Origin: Guptibacillus hwajinpoensis
GTDB taxonomy: Bacteria > Bacillota > Bacilli > Bacillales > Guptibacillaceae
Direction of reading: 5' to 3'
Length of the DNA: 64,000 nt
Assembly: GCF_005144865.1 (NCBI RefSeq)
Contig: NZ_SWFM01000005.1
Span: 124,001-188,000, forward strand
Shown: positions 16,499-24,780 of the stretch, one piece after another
Layout: every line of letters begins with the position of its first letter
Position numbering within the stretch: position 1 is the first letter of the stretch
Position numbers and translations under genes: made by a program
The notes under the pieces: model-generated
The model's input: the letters and a program-made list of their open reading frames with translations, nothing else
Database searches by the model: none
Told to the model about the DNA's origin: nothing

Positions 16499-17491
16499 AT
16501 GAAAGGATTTGTGCATGGAGGCCACGCTGGAAACGAAGGATTAGCTCTTCATGATCAACTAAATGAAGTAACCCCATCAAGTGGAGAAGTGAAAATAAGA
16601 CTAAAGGCGTCGGGTCTTAATCATCGTGACCTAGTGATTCCTGAGCGACACGGTGCCTCTGAACCGGATGTTGTTCTAGGATCAGACGGAGCGGGTGTTG
16701 TTATTGAAGTGGGTAGCAAAGTAAAAGATGTAAAAGTTGGCGATCATGTCCTCATTAATCCTTCACTTGGTTGGAAAGAAAATTCAGCGATTCCACCAGA
16801 AGGATTTCAAATTGTTGGGTTCCCTGGTCATGGGACGTTTGCAGAAACAATTGTGGTACCTGCTGAGAATGCTGTAGTAAAGCCTGAGTCTTTATCCTTT
16901 GAAGAAGCAGCTGTTGTTGGACTCGCTGGTTTAACCGCATATCGTGCATTATTTACGAGAGGTCAGCTTACGAGAGGTCAGACCGTATTTATTCCAGGGA
17001 TAGGTGGGGGAGTCGCAACATTTCTTCTTCAATTCGCAAAAGCAGCTGGTGCAAGAGTCATTGTGAGTTCAAGAAGTGAAGAGAAGAGAGCTCTTGCACT
17101 TGAGTTAGGAGCTGACAAAGCTCTTTCCAATGAGGAAGACTGGGAAAAAGTAGCTGCACATGAACAGGTCGACCTTGTGATTGAGAGTGTTGGAGCTGCT
17201 ACTTTTAATCGATCACTGAACTTATTGAAACGAGGAGGTACTCTTGTCATTTTCGGCTCCTCAACAGGAGATTCAATTGATTTTGATTTGCGCTCCTTCT
17301 TCTATGGCCAATACAATTTGCTCGGATCAACCATGGGCAGTGCAGAAGAATTTAATCAAATGATTGCTTTCGTAGAAAACCATTCAATTAAACCTGTCAT
17401 TGATGAAACGTATTCGTTAGATGAGATAGAGAAAGCATTTGAGCATTTAAGCGATGCGAATCAATTTGGTAAACTAGCTGTAACGATTTAG
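16499..17491 (+). CDS. MDR family NAD(P)H quinone reductase / zinc-type dehydrogenase
   Basis: 330 residues of the medium-chain dehydrogenase/reductase superfamily. It has a GroES-like N-terminal half (LKASGLNHRDL, GSDGAGVVIEVGSKVKDVKVGDHV), and a Rossmann half with GIGGGVATFLLQFAKAAGARV as the nucleotide loop. The structural-zinc Cys cluster of true alcohol dehydrogenases is absent, which favours a quinone- or enone-reductase-like role, as for YogA-type proteins. The real substrate is unknown. AAAGGAG precedes the ATG. It is the last gene of an operon with the Dabb protein and ends at a bidirectional terminator. Confidence 0.85.
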   Translation: MKGFVHGGHAGNEGLALHDQLNEVTPSSGEVKIRLKASGLNHRDLVIPERHGASEPDVVLGSDGAGVVIEVGSKVKDVKVGDHVLINPSLGWKENSAIPPEGFQIVGFPGHGTFAETIVVPAENAVVKPESLSFEEAAVVGLAGLTAYRALFTRGQLTRGQTVFIPGIGGGVATFLLQFAKAAGARVIVSSRSEEKRALALELGADKALSNEEDWEKVAAHEQVDLVIESVGAATFNRSLNLLKRGGTLVIFGSSTGDSIDFDLRSFFYGQYNLLGSTMGSAEEFNQMIAFVENHSIKPVIDETYSLDEIEKAFEHLSDANQFGKLAVTI

Positions 17492-17513
17492 CATGATATA
17501 GTTTTGAGAATGC

Positions 17514-17545
17514 AAAAAGGAAGCCGTGATGGCTTCCTTTTTCTT
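17514..17545. terminator. Bidirectional terminator between convergent genes
   Basis: AAAAAGGAAGCC and GGCTTCCTTTTT, five-base loop, perfect 12-pair stem that can serve both strands. Confidence 0.9.
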
Positions 17546-18158
17546 AGTAATAATATGGTGGATATCCGTAATACGGATAATATGGATATGGTCGATAATA
17601 AGGAATGAGACTTAGCGCTGCAATTCCTGCTAATGGGAAGAAAAAACGACCGAATCTACGATAGCGATATCGTCCATATTGTCTGTTCATGTCTGGCCCC
17701 TCATCTTCCTCGACTTCTTGAGGGATCATCATTGACATATGTTCATCATCAGAATCCATTAAAATGCCTTCATACTCCATTCCATCCTGCATTTTAACTT
17801 TCGCGTGATATTGACTGTAACGGTTACATAATTTTTTCATATCGCCTTTAAGCTCTTTCTCTTTTCCATGCATCATAGCACCTTGAACAGCTTGATTAGG
17901 CATATTACCTTGCATAGCACCTTGAACAGCTTGATTAGGCATATTACCTTGCATAGCGCCTTGAACAGCTTGATTAGGCATATTACCTTGCATAGCGCCT
18001 TGAACAGCTTGATTAGGCATATTACCCATCATAGCACCTTGGACAGCCTGGTTAGGCATATTACCTTGCATAGCACCTTGGACGGCTTGATTAGGCATGT
18101 TACCCTGCATAGCACCCTGTACGCCCTGGTTAGGCATGTGATTACCGTACATGTTCAT
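17544..18158 (-). CDS. Repeat protein with C-terminal Sm-like segment and Tyr/Pro tail
   Basis: 204 residues, family not recognised. Residues 5-90 are about seven near-identical 13-residue units of the type GNMPNQAVQGAMQ. A basic helix follows (KEKELKGDMKKLCNRY), then HAKVKMQDGMEYEGILMDSDD, whose strand pattern and central DGxxYxG are reminiscent of LSm/Hfq-type barrels (inference). The protein ends with a short hydrophobic stretch and a Tyr/Pro-rich tail (YRPYPYYPYYGYPPYYY) like spore-coat or surface proteins. ATG 18158 has GGAGG eight bases upstream and is preferred over a longer frame from 18194. A coat or spore-associated role is plausible but unproven. Confidence 0.7.
   Translation of the reverse strand: MNMYGNHMPNQGVQGAMQGNMPNQAVQGAMQGNMPNQAVQGAMMGNMPNQAVQGAMQGNMPNQAVQGAMQGNMPNQAVQGAMQGNMPNQAVQGAMMHGKEKELKGDMKKLCNRYSQYHAKVKMQDGMEYEGILMDSDDEHMSMMIPQEVEEDEGPDMNRQYGRYRYRRFGRFFFPLAGIAALSLIPYYRPYPYYPYYGYPPYYY
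17873..18150. repeat. 39-base in-frame tandem repeat, about seven units
   Basis: Units of 39 bases begin GCATAGCACCTTGAACAGC on the plus strand and encode the 13-residue repeats of the overlapping gene. Single-base differences between units keep the protein almost unchanged. Adjacent units are nearly identical, so copy number is likely variable. Confidence 0.9.
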
Positions 18159-18223
18159 GAGTAATTCCTCCTTTACACAACACAGGATATTCACCCATAT
18201 CTAATTCAGTTCCTACTATGTTA

Positions 18224-18264
18224 AAGGATAGGTGCCCAAATATTGGGGGGTATGACCTATCCTT
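18224..18264. promoter_or_regulatory. Inverted repeat between divergent genes
   Basis: AAGGATAGGT (18224-18233) and ACCTATCCTT (18255-18264) are exact reverse complements with a 21-base spacer. They lie between the start of the repeat-protein gene and the DUF1836 gene, so they could be a protein-binding site. No T-run follows, which argues against a terminator. Confidence 0.4.
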
Positions 18265-18327
18265 CTTGAAATTTCCATAAATAAGCTATACGATAAGTTC
18301 AAATGACCTTATATGTAGGGGTGTACG

Positions 18328-19014
18328 ATGAGAGGATTTTATTTAACAAGAACAGAGATGGGAACATTGTTACAAGCAATACGGAATCAAGAAGCACCAT
18401 TTCAAATCCTTGAAATTGCTTTAAATCGTTCAGGAAATTCAGCAGATATATATGAAATGTCGTCAGAGCTACCGCCTATTTTTGGGAAGTTACTTAAGAT
18501 AGGTAAAGAAGCTTTTGGTTTATCGATTAATGAAATTGTTAGCCTTGGAAATCAACTGGAGTATGCGAGCTTCCGTTCAACAGCCGTCCAAAACTGGGTG
18601 AAGCGAGATATAAAGGATTGGATCGGTTCACCACAGCTTGGTAAAAAATATTCCATAGAACAGGCCGCTATTTTATTTATTGTTGAAGATCTAAAAAACA
18701 CTCATGACTTTGAGAGCATACGACTTTTACTTCGTTATGCTTTCAATAATCCCGCTGACCGAAATGATGACTTAATTGATCCGCTAATTTTCTATACTGC
18801 TTACGCTCAGCTTTTCGAAGCGATTCATTCAGAGCTAAATCCATCTAAGAAAGACTTCACAGAGAAAGCAAGACAGTTAACATTAATCTTTGAACACTTA
18901 ACGCTCAGCCAACGTGAGGATATTGAAAAACTATTAATTTCTGCAGCGCTTTCTGTTCAGGGTGCTTATTATCAAGCTCTCTCCAAACACTATCTGGAAG
19001 AGGTATGGAAATAA
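18328..19014 (+). CDS. DUF1836 domain protein
   Basis: 228 residues. The DUF1836 core is seen as LPPIFGKLLKIGKEAFGLSI, then NWVKRDIKDWIGSPQLGKKYSIEQAAILFIVEDLK, which resembles the DNA-binding half of MerR-type regulators: a helix-turn-helix followed by the W(V/I)xR..I..P....YS wing. Most DUF1836 proteins are uncharacterised; a transcription-factor role is inference. The C-terminal 90 residues are helical. A GGGGTG site precedes the ATG. A dispersed repeat begins directly after the stop. Confidence 0.8.
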   Translation: MRGFYLTRTEMGTLLQAIRNQEAPFQILEIALNRSGNSADIYEMSSELPPIFGKLLKIGKEAFGLSINEIVSLGNQLEYASFRSTAVQNWVKRDIKDWIGSPQLGKKYSIEQAAILFIVEDLKNTHDFESIRLLLRYAFNNPADRNDDLIDPLIFYTAYAQLFEAIHSELNPSKKDFTEKARQLTLIFEHLTLSQREDIEKLLISAALSVQGAYYQALSKHYLEEVWK

Positions 19015-19031
19015 TAATAGGCCCTTTTCCC

Positions 19032-19200
19032 AAGATTGTTGCTTTTGAAAGAATTTTTGTATAAAGAACCAAACTTAGCTGATTGGAGCGGAAGGTGCTC
19101 GACTCCTGCGGGACTAGGAGGCTCACCGCCCGCACCAAGGAAAGCGAGCATCCTGGAGCGGAAATCAACCACTAATCTTATTGCAAAAGCAACAATGTAA
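19032..19200 (+). repeat. Dispersed GC-rich repeat, partly deleted core
   Basis: Left end CAAGATTGTTGCTTTTGA, then GATTGGAGCGGAAGGTGCTC, a shortened core still holding GACTCCTGCGGGACTAG, GAGGCTCACCGCCCGC and GCGAGCATCCTGGAGCGG, and right end GCAAAAGCAACAATG. About 40 bases between the CTCCTGCGGGA and GAGGAGGCTCACC blocks of the full copy are missing. Confidence 0.85.
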
Positions 19201-19233
19201 ATGAAAAGAGCTTTTAGAAAATAGCCTAATAAT

Positions 19234-19275
19234 AAAAACAAGCTAACCCATATGTCATAGGTCAGCTTGTTTTTA
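19234..19275 (-). terminator. Terminator of the BsuPI-like lipoprotein gene
   Basis: AAAAACAAGCTAACC and GGTCAGCTTGTTTTT pair with one mismatch; the gene stop lies just inside on the minus strand. Confidence 0.85.
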
Positions 19276-19276
19276 T

Positions 19277-19750
19277 TTACTCTATTGTAAAATCGATAGT
19301 TGTCTTGTAATCGCCTTTTCCTTCGGTAGCTAACCAAACATCTAATTTATAAGTACCTGGAGAAAGCTGATCAATCGTTATTGGATATTCCAGAATTTCA
19401 GCCTGTTTAACTTTGAGAACTTCTTCTTGTTTAACAAAACTTTTGTCAGCGGAATAGGTTTTGAGATGAGCACCTTTTTCATTATAAAGCTTGTATTCAT
19501 ATTTCTGACTACTTGGAAAGGTGATTGTTTGAACTTGTTCCGTTTGATTTTGTATGGTGTATTGAAAAGTTACTTTGCCATTCTCTTTCGTCTCTAATGT
19601 TAGGGAGGGCTCCATAGAACCAGCTACAATTCCAGAGGAACCAGATACCTGTTCACTTGTGTTACTGTTTGTGTTCATTGATGAATTCTCCTCTCCGCAA
19701 CCTGAAAGCATAAGGAGGACCATCGTTCCCACAGTGAAATACTTTAACAT
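19277..19750 (-). CDS. BsuPI-type (intracellular proteinase inhibitor-like) lipoprotein
   Basis: 157 residues. A signal peptide with lipobox LSGC (Cys 18) anchors it outside the membrane, then a Ser/Asn-rich linker leads to an immunoglobulin-like BsuPI domain: VTFQYTIQNQTEQVQTITFP, SSQKYEYKLYNEKGAHLKTY, and LSPGTYKLDVWLATEG. The domain was named from a Bacillus intracellular proteinase inhibitor, but many members are secreted and of unknown role. AAAGGAG precedes the ATG. It is monocistronic with its own terminator. Confidence 0.85.
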   Translation of the reverse strand: MLKYFTVGTMVLLMLSGCGEENSSMNTNSNTSEQVSGSSGIVAGSMEPSLTLETKENGKVTFQYTIQNQTEQVQTITFPSSQKYEYKLYNEKGAHLKTYSADKSFVKQEEVLKVKQAEILEYPITIDQLSPGTYKLDVWLATEGKGDYKTTIDFTIE

Positions 19751-19921
19751 TTAATCACTCCTTTATTAACTAGACGGGTTAAGCGTACATATGGTTACAG
19801 ATTTACCAGAACTAATTTAGAAAATACCTTATCATGTTGGGATTGGGTCTAGAAGGGGATAAAATGTTTCTTATACCGTATAATAGAGTGATAGCATATT
19901 AGTATAAAGGAGTTAGATAGA

Positions 19922-20548
19922 ATGAAGCCATCGTTAGTAGATATTAATTCTAAAATACATGGCAGAAATGCAGAAGTCCTCGGTAATGAACGGTTCTTTA
20001 AATTTGCTGTACTCCTACCTTTAATCGAAAAAAATGATGAGCTTCATGTGTTATTCGAAGTGAGAGCACATACTCTTAGAAGACAACCAGGTGAAGTTTG
20101 TTTCCCAGGAGGTAAAGTCGATCGTCAGGATAATAGTCCAATGGATGCGGCAATAAGGGAAACGTGTGAAGAGCTTGGCGTAATGGAGAAAGAAGTAAAC
20201 ATTATGGGAGAGTTGGATTTTCTAGTTACTTCGTTTCAATCTATTGTTTATCCATTTGCAGGCGTTATAAAAGCAGGAACAAAACTATCTTCTAATCCGG
20301 ATGAGGTTGAAGAAGTATTTACTGTTCCGCTTAGTCATTTTATTAATCATCCCCCTGAACGTCATGATATTCGAGTACATGTAAAGCCGGATGACAGCTT
20401 TCCCTTTCACCTTATACCGAATGGGGAGGAGTATAATTGGTCTTCTTCAGCCATGCCAGAGTTCTTCTATTACTATAAGGATTATGTGATTTGGGGAATG
20501 ACGGCAAGAATTCTCTATCACTTTATTCATTTAACACAGGGAGAATAG
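19922..20548 (+). CDS. CoA pyrophosphatase (Nudix, NudL-like)
   Basis: 208 residues. The NudL/YeaB subfamily cleaves CoA or acyl-CoA into 3',5'-ADP and phosphopantetheine. The UPF0035 motif upstream of the box (LFEVRAHTLRRQPGEVCFPG) and the Nudix box GGKVDRQDNSPMDAAIRETC with the following EELGV are both present; the metal-binding EE is intact. The C-terminal part has VPLSHFINHPPERHD and a cluster of aromatics typical of the family. AAAGGAG lies eight bases upstream. A hairpin at 20600-20640 ends the unit. Confidence 0.85.
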   Translation: MKPSLVDINSKIHGRNAEVLGNERFFKFAVLLPLIEKNDELHVLFEVRAHTLRRQPGEVCFPGGKVDRQDNSPMDAAIRETCEELGVMEKEVNIMGELDFLVTSFQSIVYPFAGVIKAGTKLSSNPDEVEEVFTVPLSHFINHPPERHDIRVHVKPDDSFPFHLIPNGEEYNWSSSAMPEFFYYYKDYVIWGMTARILYHFIHLTQGE

Positions 20549-20599
20549 GGTATATGTATTTCCATTGAGCCCCTATTGCCAATTTAATAAAACATGGGT

Positions 20600-20640
20600 A
20601 AACTAGAAAAGGTCGATTTATGTCGGTTTTTCTAGTTTAT
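20600..20640 (+). terminator. Terminator of the CoA pyrophosphatase gene
   Basis: AAACTAGAAAA pairs with TTTTTCTAGTTT across a short interrupted loop; T-rich sequence follows. Confidence 0.75.
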
Positions 20641-20770
20641 TTGTATTTCAAAATTACTAAAAGTAAATGAAAACGACAAAAATGAGATTCTCGATTCGAA
20701 TCAATTAAATGGATAAAAATTATGTGCAATACATAGAGAGAAAGAAAGTAATCTAATAGGGGGAAAAGTT

Positions 20771-20974
20771 ATGTTGTTAATTATCTTTGTTTTACTTGCC
20801 TGTTCACTTGGATTCTTTATTTACTCATATTTCGTCAAGGACTATGCTAAAGAGGTAAAAGGCCAGGTTGATGATGTTTACATTAATTTGATGAAAGAGT
20901 TAAAAACAGTGAAACAGCGTACTGAAATGCTTGAAAGCAAAACAAAATCTGTCAGTGGTGGTCACAATGAGTAA
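20771..20974 (+). CDS. Small membrane-anchored protein
   Basis: 67 residues, not recognised. One N-terminal membrane helix (LLIIFVLLACSLGFFIYSYF) is followed by a charged helical tail (MKELKTVKQRTEMLESKTKS) that could form a coiled coil, much like small accessory subunits of membrane complexes. A GGGGAAAAG site precedes the ATG. The next gene overlaps its last eight bases (ATGAGTAA), so the two are translationally coupled and probably work together. Confidence 0.75.
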   Translation: MLLIIFVLLACSLGFFIYSYFVKDYAKEVKGQVDDVYINLMKELKTVKQRTEMLESKTKSVSGGHNE

Positions 20975-21455
20975 GCAAGAAGCAAAAGGAATTGCTGCAG
21001 GTCTTTTGTTCGCTGCTATTCTTTTAACAGCATATTATTTCATGTTCTCGCAAGCGACTGCTGAAGAAGGAAATCAGCTGACTGATGCCGCTGTTGAGCA
21101 ACATCTTAAAGAAAACGGTATGGTTATGGTGAAGAAAGAGGAATATGATTCTCTAAAGGTAGATCAGCAAAAGGTTACGGCTGATAAACAAGAACATGAG
21201 GAAAAAGTTTCAGAAGAAGAGAAAAAAGAAGAAGCTGAATCTAATCAACCGAAGAAAGTAAGCTTTACAATTGATGAGGGGATGACTAGTCTAGAAGTTG
21301 CTCAAAGTCTCGCTGATCAGAAACTAGTTAAGAAGTCAGATGACTTTATTGATACCCTTCAGGATAAGGATAAAGAGACAGCTGTTCAACCTGGTAAGTA
21401 CGAGCTTAGAACAGATATGTCTGCTTCTGAGATTATAGATGAAATAACAAGGTAA
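20967..21455 (+). CDS. Membrane-anchored protein with MltG/YceG-like LysM subdomain, no catalytic domain
   Basis: 162 residues: an N-terminal membrane helix (GIAAGLLFAAILLTAYYFMF), a long acidic linker rich in Lys and Glu, then about 60 residues (FTIDEGMTSLEVAQSLADQK, VKKSDDFIDTL, QPGKYELRTDMSASEIIDE) that match the LysM-like N-terminal domain of the MltG endolytic transglycosylase. The catalytic domain of MltG is missing, so this is a binding or regulatory relative at the cell wall (inference). ATG 20967 overlaps the previous gene; the longer frame from 20931 lies wholly inside it and is rejected. A terminator follows. Confidence 0.75.
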   Translation: MSKQEAKGIAAGLLFAAILLTAYYFMFSQATAEEGNQLTDAAVEQHLKENGMVMVKKEEYDSLKVDQQKVTADKQEHEEKVSEEEKKEEAESNQPKKVSFTIDEGMTSLEVAQSLADQKLVKKSDDFIDTLQDKDKETAVQPGKYELRTDMSASEIIDEITR

Positions 21456-21460
21456 TGAAA

Positions 21461-21489
21461 GCACCCGGCACATAGGCCGGGTGTTTTTT
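21461..21489 (+). terminator. Terminator of the MltG-like gene
   Basis: CACCCGGC and GCCGGGTG with a six-base loop, then six T. Confidence 0.9.
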
Positions 21490-21496
21490 GTATGTT

Positions 21497-22732
21497 TTAG
21501 TTTATTGTAACAGCGTTAGGGGATTGAGGAACCGAGAGTTTCTCGTTAAGTGAGTAGTTTCCAATCTGATCGAATCCTGTGTTTTCAAAGAGGATGGTTT
21601 TGTAATTGTACTGAGAAGCTGCAAGCATAATGGCTTCGATTGTCTGTAATGCTTCCTCTTCTGATTGGAATTTACTGTCTTTAGTAAAGGCAATTGTCGC
21701 TTCAGATCCATCACCTTCGAAAGAATAAATGGATACGTCAGAAGGAATAGCTGGTTTATACCATGTTGCTTCTTTCGAGCCCTCTTTCATTTGTGAAAGA
21801 GCTACATCAAGCTGAGCTCCTTCTTCGCCCTGAAGACTCGGCCCTTCAACAAGAAATCGGTTTTTCGTATTTGTTTCATAAAGATAGTAAGGAGAAGGTT
21901 TATTGTTAACTGACGTGTCAGCTGGTCCAAAGTTCCCTAAGTTATAGCCTTCTTCTCCCTTGGTTTGCCAGCTGATTTCTTCAGCATTTAAGCTTGCAGC
22001 TAGTTGTTGGACGCTATCATTAATCATAATCGATTCATTTGAAGAGAGACTGTCACCAGGTTCCTCGAAACTAACGACAAGCGTTTTCGTTCCATCTTCC
22101 GTTACCACATCAAATGTTGCATTCACTAAGGGTGAACTAGCAAGACCATATTGAGATGCATCAAAGGTCGAAAGGGTGTCTTGAATATTATTTGCCATTG
22201 TTTTACTACTATCAACCTTGAATGAAATGGGGACGAGTAGCAAACTCTCTGGATCGGGATAAGAAAGAACGACGCTCTCACCATTCGTTTGTTGAAGGGC
22301 AGGTATATATTGTTCAAATTTGGCCTCTGCTTTAGGTAACGGTGGATCTTCTTCCTTCACGATCGTTGTGTTTGCTGCTAAATCATTTGAAGAATCAGAT
22401 GGTGCTTCGGTTGTATTCTCAGTCTGTGAATCGTTCTCAGATGCAGCAGAATGATCTGCTAATTCGCTTTTTTCGTTTGATTCCTCAGTGATAGCAAGAT
22501 TAGTTGGACCGTCGTTTTGATTGAATAATCCAGGTGTAATGAGAACAGCCAGTAGAATTACAAGTGCAGCTGCGAACGTCGGGATAACCCATGGCGTCTT
22601 TTTCTTCTTTTTTGTTCGTGATTGTGCAGGTTCATTCATTTTTTTCTGGATATTTTGATAGATGGTTTCTTTATTTCTCTGATCTTTCAATTCAGGTAGT
22701 TGGGAGAGCAGAGATTTCGTTTTATCGCTCAT
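21497..22732 (-). CDS. rsiX: Probable anti-sigma-X factor RsiX
   Basis: 411 residues. A cytoplasmic N-terminus of about 45 residues ends in a basic KKKKK stretch, then one membrane helix (WVIPTFAAALVILLAVLI), a Ser/Asn/Glu-rich linker and a large extracytoplasmic domain. That layout and the position directly after sigX fit RsiX, which holds sigma-X inactive at the membrane. Sequence similarity outside the topology is not something I can judge. The start ATG overlaps the sigX stop (TAATG), with AAAGGGGG seven bases upstream inside sigX. Longer than the B. subtilis protein, mainly in the linker. Confidence 0.8.
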   Translation of the reverse strand: MSDKTKSLLSQLPELKDQRNKETIYQNIQKKMNEPAQSRTKKKKKTPWVIPTFAAALVILLAVLITPGLFNQNDGPTNLAITEESNEKSELADHSAASENDSQTENTTEAPSDSSNDLAANTTIVKEEDPPLPKAEAKFEQYIPALQQTNGESVVLSYPDPESLLLVPISFKVDSSKTMANNIQDTLSTFDASQYGLASSPLVNATFDVVTEDGTKTLVVSFEEPGDSLSSNESIMINDSVQQLAASLNAEEISWQTKGEEGYNLGNFGPADTSVNNKPSPYYLYETNTKNRFLVEGPSLQGEEGAQLDVALSQMKEGSKEATWYKPAIPSDVSIYSFEGDGSEATIAFTKDSKFQSEEEALQTIEAIMLAASQYNYKTILFENTGFDQIGNYSLNEKLSVPQSPNAVTIN

Positions 22733-23265
22733 TATAAAACCCCCTTTAGTTGGCTATTGGTTTGTTCGTCAACGAGTTCACGAAGAGCTTTAATGGCTCT
22801 ATGCTGTGTGGTTTTCACCTTACTTACACTCCAATTAAGAATTTCCGCCGTTTCATTGATCGATAATTCCTGAATGTAGCGCAGAATGAGAACCTGCTGT
22901 TGATCAAGAGTACATTCTTTCAAACACTTATAAACCCCTTGAACCTCTTCTTTTTGAACTAATATTTCATCAGGTAGTGGAGTGCTATCTTCTGTTTGTT
23001 GTTTATTGAAATCGAATTTACTTAACCATCTGGATGTTCTTCTGTTATGGGTACGTAAATAATCAATGGCAACATTTCTTGCAATTGCTAGAAGCCAAGT
23101 TTTTTCGTTGCTTCGTTCTTCATAATATTGATAAGAACGTAGTACGTTAATATACACTTCTTGAACTAATTCTTCAGCCACTGCGCGGTTCTTAACCATA
23201 TAAAAGATAAATTGAAATAAGTTCGTGTGATAATGCTCGTACAAACGGTCAAAAATCTTATCCAT
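22732..23265 (-). CDS. sigX: ECF RNA polymerase sigma factor SigX
   Basis: 177 residues with region 2 (FQFIFYMVKNRAVAEELVQE, VYINVLRSYQYYEERSNEKT, WLLAIARNVAIDYLR) and region 4 (LDQQQVLILRYIQELSINET, AEILNWSVSKVKTTQHRAIK). It closely resembles sigma-X of B. subtilis, including the YHxxLxQFxFYMVK opening and the SKVKTTQHR recognition helix. Sigma-X controls cell-envelope charge and antimicrobial-peptide resistance genes. A TGTAAC-type promoter at 23297-23323 suggests autoregulation. rsiX is coupled downstream. Confidence 0.92.
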   Translation of the reverse strand: MDKIFDRLYEHYHTNLFQFIFYMVKNRAVAEELVQEVYINVLRSYQYYEERSNEKTWLLAIARNVAIDYLRTHNRRTSRWLSKFDFNKQQTEDSTPLPDEILVQKEEVQGVYKCLKECTLDQQQVLILRYIQELSINETAEILNWSVSKVKTTQHRAIKALRELVDEQTNSQLKGVL

Positions 23266-23296
23266 CCTGCAACCCTCCCTCTCTCCTAAATAACTA

Positions 23297-23323
23297 AACG
23301 AGATTATTAATTAAAAGGTTACA
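23297..23323 (-). promoter_or_regulatory. ECF-type promoter of sigX-rsiX
   Basis: On the minus strand TGTAAC at 23323-23318, a 17-base spacer and CGTT at 23300-23297. The -35 box is the sigma-X consensus; the -10 box is intermediate between the CGAC and CGTC types. Confidence 0.65.
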
Positions 23324-23469
23324 GTAAGATTACAAAAAGGGGTAGATCCATTTTAACTTGATAGTGACTTAGATTTGTTCTATTAAACAAACAATAATGC
23401 AAAGTGTTTTAGTATTACACGGTTCTTCGATAGAATGGGATTTAGTTACAGTTTGAGAGGGGTTTTTGG

Positions 23470-24744
23470 ATGGCGCAATCTTCATTGCAAAAGAACTCGC
23501 CCTTTTTCTATGGGTGGTATATTGTCCTGGCAGCTGCAGTAGGTGTTTTCTTCTCAGGTCCTGGACAAACTTACGCAGTATCTGTTTTTATTGATTACTA
23601 TATTCAAGACTTTGGGTGGAGTAGGTCACTCGTATCTGGTATATATTCTTCAGCTACTCTTGCAGCAGGTCTGCTTTTATTTCTTGTTGGAAGAATGGTA
23701 GATAAACATGGGCAAAGACGAATGATGTTGACGATTGGATCATTACTTGCAGTTGCTTGCTTCTGGAATAGCTTTGTACTTGGTCCAGTTATGCTATTCA
23801 TTGGCTTTTTCATGCTTCGTCTATTTGGTCAGGGGTCCATGACCTTAATTCCTAATACCCTTGTGCCACAGTGGTTTGTCGTTAAACGTGGTCGTGCTCT
23901 TAGTTTTATGGCGATTGGTGGATTCTTAAGTTCAGCTTCATTCCCACCATTAAACACATGGTTAATTGCTTCTTTTGGATGGGAGAATGCTTGGAGAATT
24001 CTTGGCTCAGCCCTCGTGCTTATTTTCCTACCTATTGTCTTTTTTCTTGTGAAGAATAAGCCTGAAGACATTGGACTTCTTCCAGATAATGCGGCTTCTA
24101 AAAAGAGATTAGCAGAACGTAGGGAAGAAAAGCTGGAGGAAGAGCACGAAGGATTTGAAACGAATTGGACAGTGAAAGAAGCGATGAGAACAAGGGCTTT
24201 CTGGTTTATTCTCTTTTGTGTAAGTATTCCTGCCCTTGTGAATACAGGGCTTACCTTTCACTTGTTCTCTATTCTAGGTGAACAGGGAGTTCCAGGAAGC
24301 ACAGCTGCCCTTATTCTAAGTATAATGGCCATTGTAGGTTTCCCGGTTACAATGGTATCGGGGTTTATTCTAGAAAGAGTGAATGTACACATTGTTCTAG
24401 GATTGTCCTTTATCGGTCAGATGATTTTTATCTTATTACTAACACAGGTGAATACGTATATTCTTGCTATTGGATTCGCAGTTCTATGGGGAATCATAGG
24501 TGGAATTGAACGCATTTCATTAAATATTATTTGGCCAAATTATTTTGGAAGAGAGCATCTTGGAAGTATCAAAGGAATTGCTACGACAACGATGGTCATT
24601 GGATCGGCTTTTGGACCTCTTCCGTTTGGTATTGCTTATGATGTCTTTGGAGGCTATACCGAAATCCTCTTAATTATATTAATCTTCCCTATCCTGGGAA
24701 CCTTTGCCGCATTTTTATCTCCTCCACCAAAAAAGACAGCATAA
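23470..24744 (+). CDS. MFS transporter, OFA/monocarboxylate-like
   Basis: 424 residues with twelve predicted membrane helices in two halves separated by a charged loop (KKRLAERREEKLEEEHEGFE). The opening FYGWYIVLAAAVGVFFSGPG and the loop GRMVDKHGQRRMM are typical of the oxalate/formate and monocarboxylate porter branch. The substrate is not deducible. A GAGAGGGG site precedes the ATG. It is divergent from sigX-rsiX and ends at a bidirectional terminator shared with the acetyltransferase gene. Confidence 0.85.
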   Translation: MAQSSLQKNSPFFYGWYIVLAAAVGVFFSGPGQTYAVSVFIDYYIQDFGWSRSLVSGIYSSATLAAGLLLFLVGRMVDKHGQRRMMLTIGSLLAVACFWNSFVLGPVMLFIGFFMLRLFGQGSMTLIPNTLVPQWFVVKRGRALSFMAIGGFLSSASFPPLNTWLIASFGWENAWRILGSALVLIFLPIVFFLVKNKPEDIGLLPDNAASKKRLAERREEKLEEEHEGFETNWTVKEAMRTRAFWFILFCVSIPALVNTGLTFHLFSILGEQGVPGSTAALILSIMAIVGFPVTMVSGFILERVNVHIVLGLSFIGQMIFILLLTQVNTYILAIGFAVLWGIIGGIERISLNIIWPNYFGREHLGSIKGIATTTMVIGSAFGPLPFGIAYDVFGGYTEILLIILIFPILGTFAAFLSPPPKKTA

Positions 24745-24745
24745 T

Positions 24746-24780
24746 AAAACGCTTCTTCTGGTATCCGGAAGGAGCGTTTT
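24746..24780. terminator. Bidirectional terminator between MFS and GNAT genes
   Basis: AAAACGCT...GG and CC...AGCGTTTT form a long imperfect stem with A and T runs at the two ends; the genes on both sides converge on it. Confidence 0.85.

Noticed and set aside
17873..18150. CRISPR-like regular repeats
   Set aside because: The units are contiguous and in frame with no unique spacers; they code for protein repeats.
17868..18164. Plus-strand frame of 98 codons opposite the 39-base repeat
   Set aside because: It is the antisense of the tandem repeat and has no start signals of its own.
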